Source: Mytilinidion resinicola
Lineage: Eukaryota > Ascomycota > Dothideomycetes > Mytilinidiales > Mytilinidiaceae
NCBI RefSeq assembly: GCF_010093595.1
Contig: NW_022985454.1
Span: 219,858 to 283,857, forward strand
Direction: 5' to 3'
DNA length: 64,000 nucleotides
Shown here one piece after another: positions 54,665-64,000 of this stretch (the first letter of the stretch is position 1; every line of letters begins with the position of its first letter). A program made the position numbers and the translations under genes. The notes under the pieces are model-generated. The model made no database searches. It had not been told where the DNA came from and worked only from the letters and a program-made list of their open reading frames with translations.

Positions 54665-56815
54665 TCAACGAAGGATGAACTCCTGGTCTGGCTTCGAGCG
54701 AAGGAGTTCGCCATTCATCGCGTTATGAACGTATGCGTCGCCGACGAATTGGTGTTGACCGAAGTATTTGCGGATGATGTAGAAGACGTCGCCACCATAG
54801 AGTAGGCACACAAGATCGCCGGGGGTCGCGTGCTTTGGTCCAATTCCAATAAAGCCGGTCTGAGTGACGAAGAGACAGCGAGACGCGAGAGTTTCAACTA
54901 AGGGCTGTGTAGCTTGTACTTTTGAAGGACCAGCGGCCCGTCCTTCTTCAGCATCAGACGGCTTCTCCGCTGCGAAAGAAACAACTCTTCTTCTTCTCGT
55001 TCCTTCAGCAAGAAGCTTTGAACGATAGAAAGCAGGGTACTTATTCGGAGGATCACTGGGTAATGGATCATCATATTGCGGATACCCGCTGGGTAGATCT
55101 TGGCGTCCAGAAGTGGGGAATCTGTTTTCATCAATGATCCACCATCTTGTCGACTTTTGAAGAGGCTGGGTGAATATTGGTTCGGTATGATCATGCGTAG
55201 TCTGGACAAAGGCATCGCACACAACGGAAGGTATCGCGGCGGCCCTATTCACTTGTTCTTCTGGCTCATCGCCATCCCTACTCGATGCTGATTGAGTGGA
55301 AGCTCTTCCGGCTCCTGCCTTGGGTAGGTGTGCCGGAATTTCTTGTATTATACTCGGAAGAAGATCGACGATGTCGCGTCCGTTCTTGAAAGGCCCGAAA
55401 ACATGGTTGATGGTGTCAATACACGAACCCTCTAGGCAGAGCGTGCTCATGTCATCCGAGAAACAAGCGATAGCGCTCGTCGTTCCGGAAGCTTTGTACT
55501 GAGCATGTTCATCAGATTGCCACAGTTCTCCGGCGGTCATCTCAGTGCTAAAGTCGGGGACCCAGGACTGGAACGTGGCGGTTTGAGTTGAACTCTTGCG
55601 AGACAGAATCTTAAGGTTCCGGTCATGACGGACTAAATGCCGAACAACTTCCTTGCACACATGCTCAAAGTTCTTCGAGTAATCAGGAATGATGGCATCT
55701 CGGTCGACTTCGCGCGCGAGTCCGAGTAGCGCATAAATTTTGTCGCGTGGATCAGTCGCCTGGGTGTGCGCAGTGAGAAATAGCAGGGACGCCAAGTCTA
55801 TCTCTCTCTCATTCCTGAATCGATCGCGAAGAGCCAGGAATGATGCCATTGGAGGAAGGCCTGCTCGAAACTCAGAGAAAAACATGTTGAAAGCAGAGCA
55901 AGGAGCACTTTGAGTTCCAGCGATGATGAGTGGAGCTTTATTCGCGACGGCGATTTCCTGTGCGACCCAGATTCTAGACCAGTAAGACCGCGACGTCAAG
56001 GCGTAGAGAGAGAGCATGTTGAAGTGAGATACCTCTACATTCTTCGTGAAGACTGCTCCCATTTTTGACATGACCTGGTCACTGCCAACTTGAGCCACTC
56101 CTGTCCATGCAAGCACTCGCCGAGCGGATCCATAGACTCTTTTCATCTCTTGCACTTGGTGGTTTCGCTCCTGGACATTCTGTTGATCAATACACAGAGC
56201 GTCAATCCAGATAGTCCGGCTAGAGCTCCTAAGTCGGAGATGTCGTAGCGCTGCCTCCAGATTACTCGTCACTTGGAGGTAACTATCGCCGATTCGTATG
56301 TAACGAGCGCTACTTCGGTCTCCCCAAGTATAAGACAGCGCATCGAACGAGACGTTACTGTCAAAGCTGAAGTGCTGTAAGCGACATGAGATCTCATCCT
56401 CGAATGATCCTGCATTGAGGACTAGTAACCTGATCTGGGACTTTGAAAAGTCTAAGGGAGTATATCGATACGACACCCGGTTCAGCAGATCCAACGGTCC
56501 CTGAGGGGCACTTTGAAGTCGTGGGCGCTTGCTCTTGTCGTCAAGAAGTGGTCCGAAGCGATTCTCGGCACTATCGGGGCTGATGAGCTTCCTTCGCTTT
56601 GTGGGAGTTACAGAGGAAAGCTCTTCAGGCCAATGGATGCTGGGTATGAGAGCTTCTTTTGGACGAAATCTCTCACTCGGTTTCGGGGCTCTAGGAGGCT
56701 CGCGGAATGGATCTGAGTGTATCACCTGAGCCGGGGGAGTACAAGGCGCGTCGATTTCGGCATCGTGGCCATCGGTCGTTGTCTCCATTGCGGCCTTCTC
56801 GATGAACGTCTCCAT
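54665..56815 (-). CDS. HET-domain (heterokaryon incompatibility) protein
   Basis: Single exon, 716 aa. The HET domain is at about 155-305: FDALSYTWGDRSSARYIRI, NLEAALRHLRLRSS, IWIDALCIDQQNVQERNHQV and the following VYGSARRVLAWTG. These are the three classic HET blocks (SYTWG; WIDALCIDQ; variable V.AWLG). An N-terminal extension of 115 residues is Pro/Lys-rich with an NLS-like PTKRRKLIS. The C-terminal region includes TDPRDKIYALLGLAR, the conserved end of HET proteins, and finally QTGFIGIGPKHATPGDLVCL and IRKYFGQHQFVGDAYVHN. HET proteins act in allorecognition and are often near other accessory genes. Flanking repeats and a large 1.7-kb 5' spacer fit an accessory location. Confidence 0.93.
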   Translation of the reverse strand: METFIEKAAMETTTDGHDAEIDAPCTPPAQVIHSDPFREPPRAPKPSERFRPKEALIPSIHWPEELSSVTPTKRRKLISPDSAENRFGPLLDDKSKRPRLQSAPQGPLDLLNRVSYRYTPLDFSKSQIRLLVLNAGSFEDEISCRLQHFSFDSNVSFDALSYTWGDRSSARYIRIGDSYLQVTSNLEAALRHLRLRSSSRTIWIDALCIDQQNVQERNHQVQEMKRVYGSARRVLAWTGVAQVGSDQVMSKMGAVFTKNVEVSHFNMLSLYALTSRSYWSRIWVAQEIAVANKAPLIIAGTQSAPCSAFNMFFSEFRAGLPPMASFLALRDRFRNEREIDLASLLFLTAHTQATDPRDKIYALLGLAREVDRDAIIPDYSKNFEHVCKEVVRHLVRHDRNLKILSRKSSTQTATFQSWVPDFSTEMTAGELWQSDEHAQYKASGTTSAIACFSDDMSTLCLEGSCIDTINHVFGPFKNGRDIVDLLPSIIQEIPAHLPKAGAGRASTQSASSRDGDEPEEQVNRAAAIPSVVCDAFVQTTHDHTEPIFTQPLQKSTRWWIIDENRFPTSGRQDLPSGYPQYDDPLPSDPPNKYPAFYRSKLLAEGTRRRRVVSFAAEKPSDAEEGRAAGPSKVQATQPLVETLASRCLFVTQTGFIGIGPKHATPGDLVCLLYGGDVFYIIRKYFGQHQFVGDAYVHNAMNGELLRSKPDQEFILR

Positions 56816-58318
56816 CGCATGTCATCTCAAGTTCGTTCACGAGACATATAAGTTTCCATACGTCGTTTGACTCGGCTTGCCGGGGGAGTGGCAGTGTCGG
56901 TCTTATGAGCGCAGCCATGAGGCTGCCAGGCTGCCTTATCCCTGCTGCGCCTCAGCGCCAGATAATTAGACAGGTTTGGACAGCATAATGCCAAAGCGTG
57001 CTATGCGCGTGCAGACATAGAGATTAACACTAAGTTTATTTATATAAAAAAAAGATAGCGTGTGTAGGTCTGAAGTTGTCAAAAATGATAGAGTGTAAAT
57101 GGGATGTGAGACTCGCAACCCGAAGTGACTTGCGTTTCGCTCTAAAATCACGTGGACGTTCTAGTGATCTCCATCGCCGCCACCGTAAAACAAGCCAGAC
57201 GGATGCAGATTTGATGGAATTCTTTGCACTCAATATGAACTCAGAAAGGCCTCATACATACAAAGGTAAAAGAAGAATCGGAGGCAGTTTCAGCTCATTG
57301 CTCTTCTAGTTTGTCGTCATCACCGGGTCTTGTGTTGCCTGATCATCATGATCGGCTGCGCTATCCCCCGACTCCGGCGGGCAAACAGTGGAGAATCCAT
57401 AGCAAGCTCTGATTGGCCAGTCGAGTAAGATGGCTGGAATACTTATATTGTAGGGGGGAATAATTAGAGCGGGCTCCGTTCTATACGTCTCCAAAAAAAG
57501 GAGAACTATACTATAGCTGGTGTATCGTTGTTGGAGTAGAGGGTAAGAGATAGAATACCAACAGCAAGATCTCTCGCGGCCGATCTGACCAATAGACTGT
57601 TGTGTGAGACCTGAGTGCACTGTGCGAAACTTGACGGAGTCGGGTGTACGATCCAAAGTCCTGTTCTCGACTCGACGCCACAACGCGTCACTCGAAGCGC
57701 ACTGCAATCCAAAAGGATATGGGTGGGGCGATCCGGGGCTCGGGATAGTGCAGAAGCTGGCTGACTAACAGGCACAGCAGTCAAGCTCGCTGTGACCGCC
57801 AAGCTCGCTGTGGATCGCCTAATTAGGAAGTGATATTCCTTGCTTACACAAGAAGTCTGGTTTCACAGCTCGGCTTCGAGGACCTGATCGGTCCTTTGGT
57901 TTTCCAGTTGTCGTCAGACACAGTCGTAAGATCAAACTATCTACAGTCGACTACCGTCTTCTTTGTATCAACTGCGAAGCCCCTCTTGCCACGCTAGTCG
58001 ATCCCTAACCTCAGGAGCGTAGAGGAGTGGATCCTAGCGGAGGTATTAGGCCGACTCGAGGGCGGGCGGCCCACAATTCAGGCCGCTGCCGTTGACTTGA
58101 TTCGCTGAGCACTTATGCTTGATATAGTGTGCCAGGAGTGGCTTATCAGTTGACACAAAGAAGACGGTAGATGGAGCAACCCGTTCGCAGTCGTCGCAAG
58201 CTGGTCAAGCTGCTTCATCAGCAGCACTCAGTTGTCACCAGTAATCCCCCCTGAGCTGCAGCTTCGCCATTCTGAGCATCTGAGCCCGAGGAGGCGGTTC
58301 TGCTGTGCTAGCTATAGA

Positions 58319-58328
58319 ATATATAAGG
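58319..58328 (+). promoter_or_regulatory. TATA box of the NmrA-like gene
   Basis: ATATATAAGG, 165 bp before the ATG at 58493. Position and match to the TATA consensus are good. Confidence 0.55.
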
Positions 58329-58413
58329 AGGGGCTTCTGGCACTCCTTGCATACTATCCAAATCACTATCAGACAACCTCCTCACTTCCAATCCATCAGA
58401 CATTCTTCTCGCT

Positions 58414-58475
58414 CCCGATCTACCAGACAATCTCGTTACCCCCGATCTATCAGACAATCTCCGTACCCCCGATCT
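58414..58475. repeat. 27-bp tandem repeat in the 5' leader
   Basis: Units starting CCCGATCT at 58414, 58441 and 58468 (the last is truncated), with CAGACAATCTC following. A weaker preceding unit (CCATCAGACATTC) lies at about 58393. It probably lies in the 5' UTR of the NmrA-like gene. Confidence 0.8.
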
Positions 58476-58492
58476 TCATATCCAAATTCAAA

Positions 58493-59404
58493 ATGCGCGT
58501 CGCTATCGCTGGCTCCGGAGATGTTGCACGCTACTTCGCCGAAGAGCTTGTCGCGACCGGTATCGATGTCATTGTACTAGGCCGTTCAGCAAAGCCGTAC
58601 TTCGAGAACCTCCCCGGCATCCAGCAGGTCGTCACAGACTACTCGGTGCCATCTCTCGTGCAGGCCCTGGAAGGCTGCACTACCCTCATATCGACCATCC
58701 TCGAATACACGCCAACCTTCACCGACGTCCATCTGAAGCTCATCGAAGCTTGCAAACAGAGTGCCACAATCAAGCGCTTCATTCCCTCAGAGTACGGCGG
58801 CAACATCGAAGAGTTCCCCGACCAGCCGGCCTTCTACGCCGTCACCCGCGCACCAATCCGGCAGGCCTTGAAAGACCAGGACGAGCTGGAGTGGACCACG
58901 ATCGCCTGCGGTTGGCTCGTCGACTACGTCGTGCCCAGCCGCAACCGCTGGATGAAAGAGATCGGCGACGTCTTCGCCATCGACCTCGCGGGGAAAAAGA
59001 TCGTCATTCCCGGCACGGGGAAAGAGCCGCTGGACTTCACCAGTGTCAGGGACCTGGCCAAGGCGGTGGTCAAGCTCGTCCAAACGCCGAATTGGGTGCG
59101 CTACACGTACATCTCGGGGGAAAAATCTTCCTGGAATGATTTGGCGGCTTTGATCCTCGATAAATACCCCGACATGAGCGTTGAGTACCGTAGCCTTGCC
59201 AAACTGGAGGATACCTTTCAGAACGGCCCAGATGAGATGACGCGCCTCATCGCCGCGTATCAGATCTTCTCTCTCAGCGAGTCCGGGTCTTTGCCTCCCG
59301 CCAAGGTTGCCGCTCATCGCCAGCAGTTCTTTCAAGGAATCAAATTCCGGACGCCGAGGGATTTGGTGGAGGAAGTTGAGCAGCATCCGGATATCATTGT
59401 CTAA
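58493..59404 (+). CDS. NmrA-like / isoflavone-reductase-like NAD(P)-binding protein
   Basis: Single exon, 303 aa. The frame is open upstream, but the ATG at 58493 gives the Rossmann start MRVAIAGSGDVARYFAEELV with GxGxxA-type loop, and lies after a repetitive leader. Then VVTDYSVPSLVQALEGCTTL, FIPSEYGGNIEEFPD (the conserved FIPSE/YG motif), the KIVIPGTGKEPLDFTSVRDL strand and a typical tail. The family includes plant isoflavone reductases and fungal NmrA-like redox sensors or dehydrogenases; substrate unknown. It converges on a Zn2Cys6 regulator 238 bp away, so the two could be co-regulated. No other pathway enzymes adjoin. Confidence 0.88.
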   Translation: MRVAIAGSGDVARYFAEELVATGIDVIVLGRSAKPYFENLPGIQQVVTDYSVPSLVQALEGCTTLISTILEYTPTFTDVHLKLIEACKQSATIKRFIPSEYGGNIEEFPDQPAFYAVTRAPIRQALKDQDELEWTTIACGWLVDYVVPSRNRWMKEIGDVFAIDLAGKKIVIPGTGKEPLDFTSVRDLAKAVVKLVQTPNWVRYTYISGEKSSWNDLAALILDKYPDMSVEYRSLAKLEDTFQNGPDEMTRLIAAYQIFSLSESGSLPPAKVAAHRQQFFQGIKFRTPRDLVEEVEQHPDIIV

Positions 59405-59642
59405 GGTTTGGATTCTGGGGAATGTGTTGACTGCCAGTGGCTAGCGTAATACATTCGGTCGGAGTATATTTCGGCGTCATGTTACTCTCCTTTTTATCAC
59501 GTATACCTAATAATTTACCTCAATACAAAATCATGTTCAACCCGATCTGTCTTACGAACTCTTGGCAAGTCCATCAGGAATCATGTGTCAGGTGTTAGGC
59601 TCATGAATAATGACAAAGTGTTCAACCTCGAAGTCTTCAGAT

Positions 59643-61718
59643 TCAATACCAAGGTACATCAAATTGAGGCAACTTCGCAAGAATCCGGGGCCAAGGCTCT
59701 GGCTTGCGCCCCGGCAGCGTTCCATCCCGTATCTTCCACACCTCCTCGGCCGCGAGAAGGAGCGTATCCCAAGACGCAAACGCCAAGTTCTTGCGCCGAG
59801 CGAAAGAAGCCCTCACCCTATTACGCAATTCCGAAGTGCCAGCCTCGAAGGCAACGGTCGCGTGTATCCAGGTCCTGGGATTTCCGCCCATTTGAAGCAC
59901 GTCTAGATGTTCGATGTGCTCCACGCACTTTCTCACCAAGTCCTGAATTTCATTTTCCGGCTCCCTTCGGCCCGCGTTGCACCTGAAATAGAGCAGACAC
60001 GCATGGTAAAACAGCCAGCTTTGGTGGTATACCATTGCATGGTCCTCGTTGTCTGTGTTGAGCTCGCTCGTTAGTGACGGCGTAGATAGGACGAACTCAA
60101 TCTCGAGCCGATCCAGTTCCGCGGAGCCCATCACATCGCCCTGCAAAAGCCTCATGTTGAATGAGGAGATCAGTGCGAGCGACTGCGATGGAATGGCCAG
60201 GCTTTTGATTACGTCTAGTCCCATGAGGTCCATTTTCATGGGACCCGGAAACTCCTGGTAGCCGAGATACTGGGTCTGGAAAAAGGGCACGACGGCAGCG
60301 TAGCACTGATATGTGATCGAAGCCGAGACGGACTGAGTCCACGTTTCCATTCCAGTCTGCTTGAGCAGATTGCGAGCTACTTTTACCACTTCTCGCCACG
60401 CTCCAGGTGTGCCGCTGATGAATTGCGTGAGCAGCCATAGACATAAAGTAGAGAGGCTTGCTAATCGCTCATTCGCGTCAGTAGAGTGGATGTTGCGCAT
60501 GAGATGGAAGAAGCTGAGACGCGTGTGCTGGAGCGCTAAGGCGCTATTTTCAGGCGAGCCCCCTCTGATGTTCGCCTGATGGGTGGTCGAAACAGCACAG
60601 ACGGCGTGGAAAAGGGCCACTGTGCTGCTGGACTTGTCGCGGGCCATTCGGCTGCCCTCTAGTGCCATGGGTGAGACGACGGATAGGAAAGGGTTCACGG
60701 TACTGCGAACGGGCATGAGCTTGTCACAAAGGTGCGTCACCCAGTGGTTGATCAAGTGTCGGTGCTGAGCTGGAGCTGGCAGTAAGTCGAGATGTCTTGC
60801 TAGGTGACCCATTCCTTGTGACCGTAGTTGGTGATCGCGCGGATCGAAAGTAGCTGAGTAGATCGGGTTGCTGGCTTGGAAATCCGGAGCCATCGAAAGA
60901 AACGATGTCTCCGAGGTTGGTAGAGTCGATGGCGCGATACAATCCTGGTCTGCGCCTGCCAAGCCAAAAAAAGCAAAATCATCGAACCAGACGCCTGAAT
61001 TGTGGTCCTTAGAACTCGCGTCTGTTTGAATGGTTCCGGGGAGGGAGAAATCAGTCGCGTACCCTCCGAACTGGTCGTATTTCTGTCTGGGAGGGTTCCC
61101 AGTGGCGATGGGCGCCTCGTAAGTTGCGGGCATTTCGTCGAGTGAATTCAAACCGGCCTCTAGGTCACTAAACCCTGATGTGCTAAAGGGGGTCTGGGAC
61201 TCAAAATTGGGTCGGCGTAGGCGCCTTTCAACCCTATTATAAGAGTGAGGGTTACCCCCATCATCTCTGGGGTCGCGGCCCGTATCTTGCTCGTTGCTTC
61301 GGAAAACCGAGAAAGCTCCTCGTGTTTGAGGTATAGCGTCAGATGCGTGGCCAGGCGGATGAATCGCAGTTTGAAGACTATCAGAAGACGTGCTAATAGT
61401 AGATTGGTCTGAATGTCGCCGGTGCGCACGGGATTGACCATTGCCTTTCGGGAGCGGCACTTTGTGGGACTGAGAAACCCACGTCAGACGAGCTTCATAG
61501 CCGCGACAGGTGAATTTTCCAGCGAGACATCGCTTGCAGGCCGGTCGCTGTTCGTCGCATTTGACATGTCGACTCCGGCATGTCCAGCAGCCAGTGAATG
61601 TCTTTCGTCGCCTGTTTCGCACGTTGCCTTTTTGGGCCTCTTTCGCCCGCTCCGTAACCGCATGGGACAAATGATCTGGCGCGCCAAGGAGATCTGGGCT
61701 CATATGTTGAGAATTCAT
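59643..61718 (-). CDS. Zn2Cys6 transcription factor
   Basis: Single exon, 691 aa. The binuclear cluster is complete: GCWTCRSRHVKCDEQRPACK then RCLAGKFTCRGY, with cysteines at 44, 47, 54, 61, 64 and 71 in CX2CX6CX6CX2CX6C spacing. A basic stretch NRRRKTF precedes it. The middle is Ser/Pro-rich. The C-terminal part (HLINHWVTHLCDKLMPVRST, NPFLSVVSPMALEGSRMARD, LALQHTRLSFFHLMRNI, CLWLLTQFISGTPGAWREVV) is the fungal-specific DUF3468-type regulatory domain. A nuclear DNA-binding regulator; binding sites (CGG triplets) cannot be told. Nearest neighbour is the NmrA-like reductase, its candidate target. Confidence 0.93.
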   Translation of the reverse strand: MNSQHMSPDLLGAPDHLSHAVTERAKEAQKGNVRNRRRKTFTGCWTCRSRHVKCDEQRPACKRCLAGKFTCRGYEARLTWVSQSHKVPLPKGNGQSRAHRRHSDQSTISTSSDSLQTAIHPPGHASDAIPQTRGAFSVFRSNEQDTGRDPRDDGGNPHSYNRVERRLRRPNFESQTPFSTSGFSDLEAGLNSLDEMPATYEAPIATGNPPRQKYDQFGGYATDFSLPGTIQTDASSKDHNSGVWFDDFAFFGLAGADQDCIAPSTLPTSETSFLSMAPDFQASNPIYSATFDPRDHQLRSQGMGHLARHLDLLPAPAQHRHLINHWVTHLCDKLMPVRSTVNPFLSVVSPMALEGSRMARDKSSSTVALFHAVCAVSTTHQANIRGGSPENSALALQHTRLSFFHLMRNIHSTDANERLASLSTLCLWLLTQFISGTPGAWREVVKVARNLLKQTGMETWTQSVSASITYQCYAAVVPFFQTQYLGYQEFPGPMKMDLMGLDVIKSLAIPSQSLALISSFNMRLLQGDVMGSAELDRLEIEFVLSTPSLTSELNTDNEDHAMVYHQSWLFYHACLLYFRCNAGRREPENEIQDLVRKCVEHIEHLDVLQMGGNPRTWIHATVAFEAGTSELRNRVRASFARRKNLAFASWDTLLLAAEEVWKIRDGTLPGRKPEPWPRILAKLPQFDVPWY

Positions 61719-63860
61719 GAAAGAAAGCGCTAAAGAGGAAGTGAAAAGTGTTCTTTCTGTTGGAGTCTAAACTAGCGAGGACGATAATCCTGCCTTGAAA
61801 GACGTACGGATGAGGCACAGCTGATTGATAGCGCGTGCAATATCTAAACTCTCCGTCGGCGAGATTCATTCTCCGCGCTCCGTGGCGAATAGATCATCAC
61901 GTGGGCTACTCTTTCTCTGGCTGTCAAGTTTCGTACAGGCTTTTTGATATACTTGTACTCTAGCTTTTGATATTCATATCAGCATACAAATACCAGGCAT
62001 AACTCTAAGGGAATTTAAATATGTATGCGTGCTATTCACGTGATCTGAATTGTCGGGCCTATGCACTTCATCTCGGTGCCATTCATTCCAAAACCCCACT
62101 CATTCACACCTTCCGACAAGGTCTTCATCCACATTTTTCTTCTGCCTAATCTGGCTATTGGTCGCAGTAGAAAGGAAACCTCCCCTCCCTGCGACGAGAC
62201 TTCGCTGCCGTCGTCGACAATGAATACCGTGCCCGTATCCGAGCCGCATCCGGTGGCAGCACTTCGGCATTGGATGTTTCGGCTCTCAAGGTCGCCAGCC
62301 GTTTCCAGAATCATTATGGAATCTAGTGTTCTCCGACGGTTGGTTCCTACGATGCTTGGATTCCGTGCGTGGTAGGCGAGGGTCGCGTGGAAGGGTGATC
62401 CATCCACAGCTGCCCTGATCTCAGCCCACTACACACTATGTACTTTACTCGAGTACTAGTGCCCTACCCGAATACCCGAACACATACTACTGACGGCTCA
62501 AGCGTCCCGCAACTTCTTGTCTCTGCGGGTCGCTTGTTCAACAATCCTCCAGGCTACATCTAGGTAAAAAAAGGTGATCTATGCTGAGTCCTGATCTACT
62601 CCAATGCTCAAGGTAACATTCACCGCTTCGTTCGTCTGCACTGAAGGCTGACTCTTTAGTCACTTATTCACCAAGGCCAACATGTTGCTCAGTTACAGAA
62701 GAATGTGGCAGGGATCCTCATCTGTCTTGAGTTGAGACAAGACTACGCCCAATTCTCTCCAATCTTAACTCGTTCAACGGTCGGGTCGAACCACTGGGAC
62801 TCCGGCGATTCAATTGGACTGAGGGGCCAATCCGAAACCATACTAACATGGGTCAAAATCGTCCGCACGGTGTAAAGCTTGGCTGCGTCACTCAACCTAC
62901 CGCCACTGCGGCTACTGAAAGTGTTTTCGTCGTAGTGACCACCAGCAAAGCCACATTAAGTATCAAGTATCTCTATAATGCTTATTCAACGTTTCCGTTT
63001 CCGTCTCTTCTCTTTTGCTACCCTTCTTGATATTGTCTGCGTAGTCAGACATTTCCTCCTCAATCCTTGTCACCGTTTAACATCTACATATCAGAGAAAA
63101 TTTCCCTCATGCTGAAAGCCCTTCATGAGCTTAGAATCATTCAATTTTGTACCGCTCTAGGCAATAAGCTTCCGGTCCCTGAGTAAGGGAAGGGGCATGA
63201 GTTCTCTCGTCCGCATTTGAACCTTGGCTGCGATGAAGCATTATGGGAGATCGACTTCGAAATGTCGACAGCTGGTTAGACCAAATAATATCGCCGTTGT
63301 CGCACGAATCTTCTCCAAGGTCGAGAACGCTACGGTTACGGTGGCCTGTCTGGAACCTGACATTTGGCCCACCTACGTGTCGCGTACCTTGCGTCGAGGA
63401 AAAATAGGTCGCCCAGCCGATAGGGTTCGGCACAAGTGCCCTTACTAGACGCCACTCGAATGGTAGCGGGTGTTCGCGTCGCGGAAGTGAAAGCTAGCTT
63501 TTGTTTTCAAGGCACGTCTCTTTCATGGTATTCCTAACCAATTCCATGCCAAATCGAGTCATGATCAGAGTGGGGAACAATCAACTTAAGTTGATAGATT
63601 GATTGATTTGATTTGGTTCAACCAAATCAATCAATCAATCCGAAGAGGTGGATTTTATCAATCAAATCAACTTCAAGGCATCAAATTGATTGATTTGATT
63701 GGTTTGATTGATTCCTATTTGCGGAGCGTAGATAGAGTATCCTATAGAGAGCCCACCTAGCAGAAGTGCTTACTAAGCAGTCTCCTAACCCTGATTTTCA
63801 TCCTAACTCACATCAACGCGTCCAACACCATACCACCTCTGTACAATATCGCACCCAGCA
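61719..63860. other. intergenic region with a palindromic TTGA-rich tract
   Basis: 2.1 kb without a recognised gene. The frame at 62036-62407 minus has no ATG start. Holds the promoter of the Zn2Cys6 gene and of the ORF at 63861. Confidence 0.4.
63590..63715. repeat. (TTGA)n palindromic tract
   Basis: GATTGATTGATTTGATTTGG is followed after a few bases by CCAAATCAATCAATCAATC, its near-perfect inverse with one indel; further TTGATTGATTTGATTGG and ATCAATCAAATCAACTT stretches surround it. Together about 125 bp of alternating direct and inverted tetranucleotide-based repeats able to form hairpins. Confidence 0.8.
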
Positions 63861-64000
63861 ATGAATCAGAACCTTCAGAACGTACAGCAGGAAGTTATCG
63901 CACGCGCAAATCGAAAGAAACCTCCCCGTAAGGTTAATTCTATGCGCGCCGAAGTCAACACGAATGAACACGTCGAAACACCTGCCACGAACGACGACGA
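63861..64000 (+). CDS. start of an open reading frame, product unknown
   Basis: ATG at 63861 with MNQNLQNVQQEVIARANRKK at the start, open to the window edge (46 codons). Composition is polar and charged. The preceding region is pyrimidine-rich, as for fungal starts. Without the rest I cannot identify it. Confidence 0.4.
   Translation, partial: MNQNLQNVQQEVIARANRKKPPRKVNSMRAEVNTNEHVETPATNDD

Larger units (their letters stand above)
56816..58492. other. divergent intergenic region HET/NmrA-like
   Basis: 1.7 kb. AT-rich near 56990-57060. No recognised gene. A TATA element lies at 58319-58328 and a tandem repeat in the leader of the downstream gene. Confidence 0.45.

Noticed and set aside
57306..57707. 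133-codon minus-strand frame between HET and the reductase
   Set aside because: No domain and no supporting context.
62036..62407. 123-codon minus-strand frame
   Set aside because: Starts at GTG; the first ATG is deep inside and the product is unrecognised.

Overview
The window is 64 kb of nuclear DNA from a filamentous ascomycete (Pezizomycotina; a Dothideomycete is a guess). The signs are short introns of about 47-80 nt with CTAAC/CTGAC branch sites, a tRNA-Leu with a 31-nt intron, and typical families: HET, Zn2Cys6, PRC2 EED, NUR1/DUF2418, DUF8035 and GFA. I assembled exon models by hand from splice signals, reading frame and remembered family features. No alignment or expression data was available.

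Layout. 1-1548 (-): 5' part of an RNF216-like RBR ubiquitin ligase. 2188-3538 (-): PAP2-family membrane protein. 5624-6329 (+): GFA-domain enzyme, convergent with NUR1 (6562-8009, -). NUR1 is divergent from VMA7 (8373-8953, +). 9517-10217 (-): NPC2 lipid-transfer protein. 11429-12402 (-): SDR oxidoreductase. 13087-13865 (+): membrane-anchored DPBB protein. 14257-15255 (+): single-TM orphan. 16044-20355 (+): nucleoporin NUP170/155. 21453-22090 (+): CoA-binding protein. 23528-25084 (-): poly-proline orphan. 27642-28412 (+): VMA9. 29926-30960 (-): ARV1. 31487-33062 (-): DUF8035 protein. 34280-34846 (-): AIM41. 36334-36446 (+): tRNA-Leu(CAA). 37263-38330 (+): orphan with an acidic tail. 38700-39360: tandem repeat interrupted by 120 Ns. 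39619-41804 (-): decayed DUR3-type urea permease. 42616-43353 (-): odd protein with a G3BP-like RRM. 44737-45846 (-): RING protein. 46482-48624 (-): ten-exon EED. 50399-52061 (+): PAS protein. 52986-53566 (-): small Lys/Pro-rich protein. 53770-54240: repeats. 54665-56815 (-): HET-domain protein. 58493-59404 (+): NmrA-like reductase, convergent with a Zn2Cys6 regulator (59643-61718, -). 63861-64000 (+): start of a further ORF.

The first half is mainly conserved housekeeping: V-ATPase F and e, sterol/lipid handling by NPC2 and ARV1, and nuclear pore/rim by NUP170 and NUR1. The 38-64 kb part is more accessory in character, with diverged tandem repeats, an assembly gap, a pseudogene, a HET gene and a reductase/regulator pair. 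I found no CRISPR array, intact transposon or recognisable complete biosynthetic cluster. The most notable items are the decayed urea permease, a GC-AG intron in NUP170, micro-exons in EED and VMA9, several diverged tandem-repeat families and the RRM chimera.
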